Below, one piece after another: positions 55,588 to 64,000 of a stretch of DNA of 64,000 nt (positions are counted from its first letter, which is position 1; each line of letters begins with the position of its first letter). The translations under genes were made by a program, and so were the position numbers. Source of the DNA: Plasmodiophora brassicae (taxonomy: Eukaryota; Endomyxa; Phytomyxea; Plasmodiophorida; Plasmodiophoridae); NCBI GenBank assembly GCA_039704465.1, contig JASFAU010000007.1, forward strand, positions 682,001-746,000, given 5' to 3'. A model generated the notes under the pieces. It searched no databases and was not told the DNA's origin. It worked only from the letters and a program-made list of their open reading frames with translations.

Positions 55588-56969
55588 TTACTTTGCAGAC
55601 GAGAACAGGATAACATCGCCGGTCTGAACGATGTAATCCCGGCCCTCCAGCCTCGTCTTGCCAGCTTTTCGTGCCTTGGGGAAGTCGCCCAGTGCAGGGA
55701 AATCCTTGGCGGCGATGACCTCGGCCGACTTGAACTTTTTCTCAAAGTCGCTGTGGATCTGGCCTGCCGCCTTCGCGGCGCAAGCGCCGACAGGGATCTG
55801 CCAGGCGCGGGCCTCCTTTGGCCCGATCGTGAAGAATGAATGCACAGACAGCAGCGAGTGCGATGCCGAGATGATCTTCTGCAGGCTCGTCTCGTCCAGA
55901 CCGGCCATTGACAGGTAATCGAGCTGGGCGATTTCGTCGGCCTGTGTGGCCGCCTCCTCTTCCAGCTTGATGCAGACTGGCAGGCACTGTGCTTTGGATC
56001 CGGCCGACTTGATCGTGTCGACCACCTCAATCGTCATGCCATTGCCGCTCGTAACACAATCCTCGTCGACGTTCATCACGTAGACGACGGGTTTCGACGT
56101 TAACAGGTTGAAGGAGCGCACCGTCTCCCATACGTCCGGGTCATCGTTCGCGAACGCCTCCTCGTTGCATTCCCGACCGCCACCAAGTTTGTCAAGGCAA
56201 TGTCCTAGCAGGCAGTCGAGCTGACCCTCTGCCGTGAGCGAAGAGCGTTTCTGTGCGTGCGCCATGTCAACACGATGAACGTGACGAGAAACCGGCACCG
56301 CCGACGTACCCGTTTGGAGTTCGTGGCCAGGCGTTTCTCAATAAACGCCATGTCGGCCAGAATGAGCTCATTGCGAATGGTCGCCAGATCGCGAGTCGGA
56401 TTCGGGCCATCTTGTTCTACGTGGATGATGCTTTCGTCCTCGAAGCATCGCACGACGTGGACAAGGACGTCGCACTCCCGGATGTTCGACAGGAACTGGT
56501 TCCCAAGCCCTTCCCCTTTATGCGCACCTGCCCTATCTCTGTTACAATCTGGAAACAGCAGCGAGACTTGTTCGGAGCAGCAGACCTTTGACGAGGCCGG
56601 CAATGTCGACGAACTCGATTTGGGATTCGATGACCTTCTCTGATTTGGCGACAGCCGCGAAACGCCTCAACGTCGGATCGGGCACTGCAGAATGTGTCTT
56701 CTTCAGAAACAGACCAAAGTGGAGCTACAGTAGCTGGGTACCCGGTACTCGCGCGCAAGTCGGTTCGATCGTTGCGAACGGGTAATTCGCGCTCAACGCC
56801 ATCTGCGTCCTTGTCAGCGCGTTGAACAGCGTGCTCTTCCCTGCGCAACAGTCCACACCGAGACCACCCAAGAGACGCACGCACCCCGTTCCCTACCTGT
56901 GTTCGGCATGCCGACGATGCCGACAGAGTTGCTGAATCGTCGGCGGGTGCATCGACCGAGGAGCAGCAT
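55588..56969 (-). CDS. ychF: YchF/Obg-like ATPase, organelle-type
   Basis: TRAFAC P-loop ATPase that associates with ribosomes. [12 protein letters not shown] at 56969 looks like a mitochondrial presequence, followed by [20 protein letters not shown] (P-loop split by an intron after NTG), [89 protein letters not shown] and the TGS end [37 protein letters not shown] and [12 protein letters not shown]. The short form with the NVDE-type base motif resembles bacterial YchF more than cytosolic OLA1. Five GT-AG introns restore phase. It shares a 75-bp divergent promoter with the sirtuin gene. Confidence 0.88.
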
Positions 56970-57044
56970 GGCGATGATGATGGCGGGGGCCGCCGGGGTG
57001 CTGCAACGGGGAGGCCGCGCCGCGCCGCACCCCGTACGCAAATT

Positions 57045-59094
57045 ATGGCGGGACAGGCGACGGCGATCGTCGTTGGTCGCCACGGCGCCGACGACGACGC
57101 GCAGCCCGCGGCGCGCCGGCAACGGAGCCCGGGGCAGGGTGCCGGCGACGATGCGGGAAGGAAGCGTCCCAGGGCGGATTTGCCGGATGCAGCGGAAAGC
57201 GTTGCTGGGGCGGACATCGCGGGAACCATTCTGAACCATCTGAGCGAGGACGAGGAGGATATCGATTTCAGCGAAGGTCGTTGCACCAGCCGTGTATATT
57301 GTTGTCACGTTGGGCTGAGACGGTTACTCGTAGCAGATGACCAGTGCTCGTCCGGGTCGGTCATGAGCAACGCGTTCGACACGGCGACGGAGTTGCTGGA
57401 ATGGGTACAGGCGCGTCAGCTGAGCGCCTGCGACCCGGGCGCAACGTACGTTCGTCGTTTGCAGTGACGTTACTGCGTCATTGCAAACCATGGCGGGCAC
57501 CGCACGCACTAACAGTGGGATCGACTGAATGACAGACTGCGCAGCCTCCTGCAGCACTGCACCACTCGGTACATTCCCGATCCCGTCATGTGGGACGTTG
57601 TACGAAAGTTAGGTACGGAATCGCGGCGCGACGTGCGCGACGCCCGCGTAGTAACGGTCGCGCGGATATGCAGCGTCGATGATTGCAAAGACGATGATCC
57701 AGGCGCGGGTCAAGCTCATTGATGTGAACACGCTCGACGATGCCTGCGACCTGATTAAGAAGTCGTCGAATATTATTGTACTCAGTGGCGCAGGCGTTTC
57801 CGTGTCATGCGGGATTCCCGATTTCCGATCGAAGAATGGTGACATTCGACATGATGCGATCGTAGAAGTGGCCTGACAGCATGCGTAGGTATATACGCGC
57901 GCATCAAGGACGAATTCGGCCTATCGCAACCGGAGTCCATGTTCGACATTCGTCTGTTCAGAGAGAACCCCGACATTTTCTACTCGTTCGCCCACGAACT
58001 TTTCCCGGGTAGGTGCATCCGCAGTGGAGAACCGTGTCGACGTCAACTGATGCGGGTCGCCATTAGGTTCGGGTCGGTTTCAGCCATCGTTGACACACCA
58101 TTTCATATCTCTTCTCGAGCGGCGCGGCAAACTGTTGCGGAACTATTCGCAGAATATCGACGATCTCGAACACTACGCTTGCATATCCAAGGTCCTTTGC
58201 CGCTGCGCGTTCTTCATGCTTTCATGCGGAAACGGTCTTACCGGCGACGTGTTGTTCGCAGGTTTACCAGTGCCATGGATCATTCGCAACGGCATCGTGC
58301 GTCACTTGCATGCGCCAGGTACCGGGTGACCAAATAGGTAGCCGATTGTCGGTACTGGGTGTCAGCGGAAGCACGATCTGACGTTACTGTCCGCCGCGAC
58401 CAGGCGAAGCCATCATTGCGCGACGGAAGCCTCTGTGCCCCATGTGCCACGGCGAGAGCACCGATGAATCGCGACTGGACCCGGCGTTTGGGGTCATGAA
58501 ACCAGACATTGTGTTCTTCGGGGAACCTCTCGGACAAGAATTTGACAACCTGCTGTCGACGGACCTCCCTAAAGTCGCTGTGGCCGATGCGTCTCGACCT
58601 GGCGCGTCGCTGACAGATCTCACAGGTCGACCTGGTAATTGTCGTCGGATCATCACTCGTCGTTCATCCAGTTGCATCTGTCATCGGGCTGCTGGAGCCG
58701 CATATACCCATCGTACTGATCAATCGAGAGGTTTGTGAGCGAGCGATTATGACCTCGATGCTGGGCTCTAATCCTCGTTTGACAGGTTGTCGGCCACCCA
58801 CACGCTTTCGACATTGAGTTGCTCGGCGATGCCGATAGGATTTGTTCGACTCTTACCAGCATGTCAGTCCTTGTGTTGCATTGCATTATCGTGCTCGTCT
58901 AAGGTGACCTTAGGCTTGGCGACGATTGGGCGCTGCCTAACGCCTCCGAACCGGCGGCATTCCAGTTCCATCCCCCGAACCGTTATGTGTTCCCTGGCGC
59001 GAAACTTCCTGATTTCGAACGGATGAGGGGCTTGACCGAGGACGCTGTCACAGAGGACGCTCCCGCAAGAGACGATTCTGCAGAAGTACAATAA
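57045..59094 (+). CDS. SIRT1: SIRT1/Sir2-type NAD-dependent deacetylase
   Basis: Nuclear sirtuin removing acetyl groups from lysines with NAD. The N-terminal acidic region ([13 protein letters not shown]) precedes a SIRT1-type helical module: [28 protein letters not shown] and VMWDVVRKL. Catalytic core: [91 protein letters not shown] (catalytic His, Zn Cys), [47 protein letters not shown] and [21 protein letters not shown]. The C-terminal segment [15 protein letters not shown] matches the ESA peptide of animal SIRT1. About ten short introns, several inferred by homology only. The gene ends at 59094. Confidence 0.88.
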
Positions 59095-59192
59095 AGCTCG
59101 CTGACGTTCCCGCACGGGAGCATGCTCTGCCTGGTCAAGGACGTGGACGGCAGTAGTATTTGTCAGCGGCATTTATCTCTTGAGTCAGCCTT

Positions 59193-59869
59193 TCACATCG
59201 ATGCACTTGATGTAGATGATGGTGCAAGTTGCGGCCCTCCAACCCCGAATCCTGCAGGAAGCTTGCCGCTGTCGATCAGCGCCTGTACATCCTCCTTGTG
59301 GATATACAATGCTCGATTCGTCTTCGTGTCAACGAACGTAGCGAACGGGACCGTTTCAGTGCGCCGTATCGCTGCAACGTCAAACTTGGCCGTCTTGGGG
59401 CGACCCAACAGCGACAGAGTCTGCACATCGATGGTCCCGCTGTCACCGGACTGATATATGGCCGTCACGTAACGCTTCGAAACGGTATGCAAGGCCGTTG
59501 TCGTCCCGAACGAGAACGCGAGAACTAGTAACCGCAAATCTCAGACAGCAGTTGTGCTTGTCCAAGCCCAATCGCGAACGACTCACACATGGCGGACATC
59601 GCGGCACGAATGCCAGGAGACGCCGCCGACTCCAGCAACAGGAACAACGGTGACGTCACAACCGTCACTGCACACGACGAAACGGACAGGAGCTTCAGCT
59701 TACGTACAGCGTCGGATAGGCGCCCCGTATATAACTGCTCGCCATGCGTCGGCGACGATGCCGCCACCGACAGCAGCCGGCGTCGCCACATCCGTCTTTG
59801 GACGACTGCGAACATACCCGCGCCAAGGCCAAACTTGGCGCCCCTCCACTGAGTTTCGACGTAAACCAT
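59193..59869 (-). CDS. TMEM70-family mitochondrial membrane protein
   Basis: Two exons joined through a consensus GTGAGT donor (about 59608) give about 205 residues. After an Arg-rich presequence (VQRRMWRRRLLSVA), the text reads GEQLYTGRLSDAVRKLKLLS, then a hairpin of two membrane helices (TVVTSPLFLLLESAAS and MFLAFSFGTTTALHTVSKRY) and a soluble end with IYQSGDSGTIDVQTLSLLGR and VPFATFVDTKTNRALYIH. The YTG...hairpin...Y-V-x-x-[IL]-Y layout is that of TMEM70, an assembly factor for the ATP synthase rotor (and complex I). The call rests on this layout, so TMEM223-type relatives are possible. Confidence 0.68.
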
Positions 59870-59895
59870 AACACAGTAAAAGTGTAGACATCGTG

Positions 59896-61815
59896 TCAGC
59901 TAGAGGAAACGAGCGGACGCTGGGCGTCGTACAGCCATGATGCAACCTTTCGCTCGATAAACATACGACCCTGGCGCAATTCTTCGCTGTCGTCCGGGTT
60001 CGAGCCGTGCATGTTCTGGCAGTGGGACGTGCTCCTCATGACAAACGCGCTCTCGTCGACTCCCGATGTCGCGTCTTTCAGGACGGACAGCGCATGCCAG
60101 GGGTCAATTACGCCGTTGACGAACAGAATTCGTGACCCCGCAGGACGGTCAGCCCTGCGCAATCCAGAATCAGGTGTGGGACTGGGAAGTGGTGAGTCGG
60201 AGAATCAGAATGATACCCGTAGTCGTCGTTCGAGAAGTCGATGCGTGCGTCCAGGTTGTCAAGATCGACGCCAAACAAGGCTGAGCAGAGATCCGTATTC
60301 GAGCGCAGCGTCATCCGCTTCGAGAAGATACAGTTTCGTCCTTCACAGGTTTGGTAGTACCCGAACTGGGTGCACGTCTGATACAGCCATTGCCGCATGC
60401 CAACAGGACCTATGGCAACGCTTAAAGGACCCATCTCCTGGAGGGATTCTGTCGGATCTTACCGTCATCAATGATTGTCGCATTCGCCAGTTGGTGAATC
60501 ATGGACTCGGCAGAGTAATCCGCGCATTCGGTCTCTGTTGAATCCAGGACATGGTCGTTGAGCTTCTGGAGCGCCTCAAACGGTGACGTTTCAGGATCCG
60601 TCATAATGGAACAGATGCGTTCGACGTTCAGGGACATCTGGTTGTTGTACTGGACGGTGCCCTCGAAGATCCCTGCCAGGTCGGAGACTAGTTGAACAGC
60701 ATCGTCAGACGTAGTCACAGGCGAGCATGATCGGAATGCGGCAGAGGCCTCCTCGTATAGCCCCTTGTCCAACATATCATCAAGATGGACAAAACCGGAC
60801 TTTACACGTTCTTTGCAGTGTTCCGACCCACCAACCTGACCGAACGTCAGACCACCAGGAATAAAACCATTACAGTTGGCCATTCTGGTCTGACCACTGC
60901 CGCCGCCAGGCTCCGTCCAACGACATCATTGTACTGATAAAAGTCGGTCAACGCATGAACGGGCGCCGATGACGCGACGGCTGCAAAGACCAAATGCGGG
61001 TACTTGATTCTGCATGATGGGCGTTACAGGAAACTGTCCATGAGGCCAGACGCCTTGACGTACCTGAACCACGCGGACAGCGCTCCCGAATAGCTTCCTC
61101 CAAACGAGATCAGCTGATATAGGAAACGACGTTCAGGTACTGCCACGGGGCCGTTCGAGCGTTGACATGCTTACAGGTGCGTTCCCAAACCCGAACTTGG
61201 CCCGGGCATGCGCTATGAAGGTAGCAATGTCTGCCAGGGCTTGAGCACTGGAGAGATGACGCAGGTTCTTGGTCGACAGGTCGCTGGACGGGAACGTTTT
61301 CCCATAGAATCGATGCTCGATCGCGATGACCAGAGCGTGAAACTTTTCCGCCAACTCCATGTGATGGCCAGCACTAGCGCACGGCCCGATCAGAACGCGG
61401 TTAGACCACTTCAACCTCATCGTACTATGCATCCCGTGGAGAGAGGGCTCCCTCGCCGCCAATGTACAGAAACACGGGTCCCTTCTGGCGGTCCCAGAAT
61501 GTATCATTCACGAAGTATCGTTGCGCAAACGTCTGCGTATTCTCTCCGTTAAAATGGTCAACCTGCTGGTCGGGGAACCACCGTTCTTCGGGCAGATTCG
61601 CATCCACGTCACCCTACGAAGGCATCAAACGACCAGAACCCGTGTCCGTCGCACGTGCGGACCCCAACCGGCTCGGACGACGAATACCGGTGCGGGTGCA
61701 CCTGCCGCAGGTACGAATAGAATGAACGCGCGCGCGGATTCACCCCAAGTGGGCCCGTCATCGACGCGCTCGCCAGCGACGATAGCGCCAGCGCGGCCAG
61801 CAATGCCATCGTCAT
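59896..61815 (-). CDS. serine peptidase S28 (prolyl carboxypeptidase/DPP2 type)
   Basis: Secreted or lysosomal serine peptidase that cleaves next to proline. Signal peptide MTMALLAALALSSLASAS (start 61815). Then come ERWFPDQQVDHFNGENTQTF, GPVFLYIGGEGALSP, ALVIAIEHRFYGKTFPSSDL, LRHLSSAQALADIATFI, LISFGGSYSGALSAWFR with the nucleophile Ser, VFAAVASSAPVHALTDFYQY, VGMRQWLYQTCTQFGYYQT, RILFVNGVIDPWHALSV with the Asp, and STSHCQNM with the His. Introns split it into about seven exons. All three catalytic residues are visible. Length is about 490 residues. Many such enzymes act in vacuolar protein turnover; targeting here is inferred. Confidence 0.88.
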
Positions 61816-62015
61816 GGTCGGATAGGTGCGCCGAATCACTTTATCGCCCACCGGGGCCATCCCGCAGAGGCAGCGGCCAAAAGGGGCGCCCCCGACCGAC
61901 GGGCGACGGGCGACGGGCGCTGTGTCTGCGGGCTGCAGCCGCTCTGCCGTGTGAGTCCGTCCGCCCGGACGCGGACACGTCGTCAGACTGTTCGTGACCA
62001 TGGCATGCTTTCCTT

Positions 62016-62307
62016 TCAGCACAAGGCCGTTTCGGGCCTGGTGCGACCTACGTCGCTGCCTTGTAACGCGCGTTGTCTGTCTGGAACGTCGTTGCTCGCG
62101 CGAACGCCGGCATCGTTCCACAACTTCGGTAGAACTCGCATGGTTTCGCGAAGTTGCTGAAGGGTGTCGGCGATCGTCTCGACGACTGCATGCAGGTTCG
62201 CTGCGTGGGCAGATCGTCATGGGAACTTGTCGACGTTGAAGGGCAGCCTGTCTGATGGTCATGTGGTGACCCTGGAGAAGCCTTCTCGCGTCCGCGTCTC
62301 GGGTCAT
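62016..62307 (-). CDS. small helical protein, unknown
   Basis: ATG 62307 reads MTRDADARRLLQGHHMTIRQ. A GT-AG intron of about 36 nt joins in phase to NLHAVVETIADTLQQLRETM and RVLPKLWNDAGVRASND, ending PETALC at TGA 62016-62018; about 85 residues. The heptad-like leucines suggest a helical adaptor, as in BORC/KxDL or mediator small subunits, but no family can be assigned. The frame is open upstream of the ATG (VDVDEAVPRA), so an earlier exon may exist. Apart from this, 61816-62721 shows no gene. Confidence 0.4.
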
Positions 62308-62721
62308 GGCTCTAGGGACAGCTTCGTCGACGTCGACAGGTTTCCATGCCGCTTGGCGAACGGCGCCCACATATGTAGGCGCTCAGCTGTATGCCGGAAT
62401 CATTCACCAGTTTCACGGCGCGTCCCTAAAGCGGTTGACGCGTTTTGGTGTTTCAAGTCAGCGCGGGAAACCGCCCCTCACCCATCACCGGGACGCGCCG
62501 TACGCTGCTGATCGTCTGTCGTACAGTCTGGCGAACGGTCCTGGCTCTGACGACACTATATCTGGCTGGATGGTGATGCAGATTGACCAACCTGAACTAG
62601 CCAGGGGTCGGGTCGATTGTGTCGCGTGACCGCGATCACGTGCGCTTGGGCTGACAGCTCGCTGATCGCCAGGCGTACGTACCTGGCGCTACATCGCATT
62701 GGTGCCGTTGCTTGCGAGAGC

Positions 62722-63662
62722 ATGGGTGAGGCTATCGACGGGCCGGTGTGGCTCGACGTGTGGGCAAACGTCCAGGTCGCGGTCATCCTTGTCCCGCTGA
62801 TTGTGTACAGCATTATGAAGTACTCGCACACGAGTGGCCCGCAATTCGGGAAGTTCCTGTCGGCACTGAACCTCGCCGCCGCCGTCCTCTCCCTCATCCT
62901 CCAGGTCATTGTCGTCATCGACCCACGCGCGTGCGCCTTCTTCTTCCACGAAACCATCTTTTCGGTACGCGATGCTCAGCCACCTGCTATCGCCGCGTAT
63001 TCTGACGGCCGACAGATGGCAGACTTCAGCCTGTACCACTTCCGGACTGCTATCTTCTACCAGTCCAACGTTCGATTCTATCGCATCCTCAAGTGGGTCT
63101 TCAATGTGCAGAATGCTTGCTTTGCTGTAAGCGTTACTTGCGTTAACCGCGAAACACCCGATGGCTGATTCTAGTGGTTCAGATCTTGGTCATTGGAAAC
63201 GCTCTGACGAACAGCCACGTGTCGAGCACAGGGTTTTCGTGCGGCGGCACGTACGGCGCCCCGCTTCTGGCCGTCGTCCTCCCCACATACATCATCTTTG
63301 TGTTCATGCTGAGCCTCGGGTACTACACTGTCTGGAAGTACTGGTCGAACGCCAGCGAAGACGCGCGCAAGAACATGCGAGGGTTGTGGGTGATGCTGCT
63401 TGCCTACACGGTGACGAATGTGGCCGTCTTCGTGTCGAGCCTCTGCGCGTACTTCGGCACCAGTCCGGTCGCCATCTTCTGCGTCTACATCGTCGACAAG
63501 ACCGTCGCTATCGTGCTTGCCGCCCTAGTCTGGTGGCGAACCCACCAGCGTGAAGCGACGAAATCGAAAGGATTCTCGAATGCCACGTCTGCAAGCCCCA
63601 GCCCTGTGAAGACTCGCCTTGGCCAGATGTCCACAGCTGTGTCGAAGGTGGAACGAGTTTGA
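62722..63662 (+). CDS. multi-TM membrane protein, unknown
   Basis: Three exons joined in phase by GT-AG introns (about 62967-63014 and 63127-63183) give about 280 residues from MGEAIDGPVWLDVWANV. Hydrophobic segments: about residues 10-35 (VQVAVILVPLIVYSIM), 45-68, 125-145 (ILVIGNALT region), then PLLAVVLPTYIIFVFMLSLG, VMLLAYTVTNVAVFVSSLCA and FCVYIVDKTVAIVLAALVWW. That makes six or seven spans, with a Ser/Thr/Lys tail. The layout would fit a seven-helix receptor-like protein, but no diagnostic motif (such as DRY or NPxxY) is seen. An earlier ATG in frame exists at 62617. Confidence 0.65.
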
Positions 63663-63943
63663 CAGTGCTGCCGGAACATCTGGATCTGAGTTCGGCATTT
63701 CCATGCAGAGCGTTCCTCATGGTTCTATTAAAGTGGTCCCGGCCAGTCAGTGACCTTGACGCGGGCTGTGTTCTCAGATATTCTGCCTGGCATACCGTTA
63801 CACAGTTGAGCAACGATTCAGCAGTGGGGAAGCCGAAAGAGAGGAATCCGGGAACAGCAGGCGCGACCACGCCAGCAGGATTCCATTCAAACGTTATTTG
63901 GGGTTGGCTGGAGGCGCGCTGACACACGGCTTGACGGCGTGAG

Positions 63944-64000
63944 ATGATGAAGGTCCAGATGACAGCGCTGCTGGTTGCGGTCATGGCGATGGCCTGCACG
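63944..64000 (+). CDS. start of a secreted protein, cut by window end
   Basis: The last 57 bases read MMKVQMTALLVAVMAMACT, a typical signal peptide with a small-residue (AMA-C) cleavage or lipobox-like end. Either of the two adjacent ATGs could start. Nothing of the mature protein is visible. 63663-63943 shows no gene. Confidence 0.5.
   Translation, partial: MMKVQMTALLVAVMAMACT

Noticed and set aside
61609..62370. A 253-codon minus ORF extending the S28 peptidase N-terminus
   Set aside because: The signal peptide at 61815 gives a natural start. The upstream part is Arg-rich and partly belongs to another small gene in a different frame.
63508..63999. A 163-codon minus-strand ORF at the window end
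   Set aside because: It overlaps the multi-TM gene on the plus strand, and the plus-strand signal peptide at 63944 is more convincing.

Overview
The window is nuclear DNA from a GC-rich, gene-dense unicellular eukaryote. Most genes are split by short introns of about 35-70 nt, mostly GT-AG with at least two GC-AG cases. Intergenic gaps are often under 200 bp and genes lie on both strands. Eukaryotic-only families are present: TBCC, CCT-beta, TMEM94, WDR91, NOC3, a Pol III subunit and PEX4. The ciliary protein CFAP184/CCDC96 implies a flagellated stage, PEX4 implies peroxisomes and an ERG4-type reductase implies ergosterol-type sterols. The species cannot be named from this sequence. A compact flagellate such as a plasmodiophorid-like rhizarian would fit, but that is a guess. 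Almost every gene below was assembled by eye across introns, so exon edges are approximate unless stated.

Layout. 1-1173: 3' part of tubulin cofactor C. 1180-5500: repeat-rich, decayed mobile DNA (orphan exon, two 21-bp minisatellites, inverted and direct repeats, a ~480-bp-arm palindrome). 5.6-9.7 kb: TMEM94-type P-type ATPase homologue. 9.7-14.0 kb (minus): possible oxoglutarate dehydrogenase relic, organellar glutamyl-tRNA synthetase, CCT2. 14.4-17.5 kb: small ORF, four-TM protein, glutathionylspermidine synthase. 17.8-19.5 kb: four copies of a palindrome, a small RG-rich gene and a copia relic. 19.6-22.7 kb: ERG4 and a secreted/anchored protein. 22.85-29.85 kb (minus): a very large FHA-repeat protein whose FHA domain closely resembles that of Ki-67. 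30.3-37.4 kb: mitochondrial carrier, F-box/LRR protein, CMGC kinase, CFAP184, small membrane protein, PEX4. 37.4-40.9 kb: tandem pair of arsenite methyltransferase genes around a GGTCC repeat; one copy has lost a conserved catalytic cysteine. 40.9-42.7 kb: decayed element. 42.8-50.3 kb: PRELI protein, unknown gene, WDR91, RPC4, anchored double-psi-barrel protein. 50.9-64 kb: small gene, NOC3, beta-propeller, YchF, SIRT1-like sirtuin, TMEM70-like, S28 peptidase, small gene, multi-TM protein and the first codons of a secreted protein.

Functional themes are housekeeping: translation, ribosome and tubulin biogenesis, chaperonin, endosome, peroxisome and mitochondrion. There is no operon-like cluster. 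The most notable observations are the Ki-67-like FHA-repeat gene, the SIRT1-type sirtuin that keeps the C-terminal ESA-like segment, the diverging arsenite methyltransferase pair with an odd splice junction, and the foldback and palindromic DNA.
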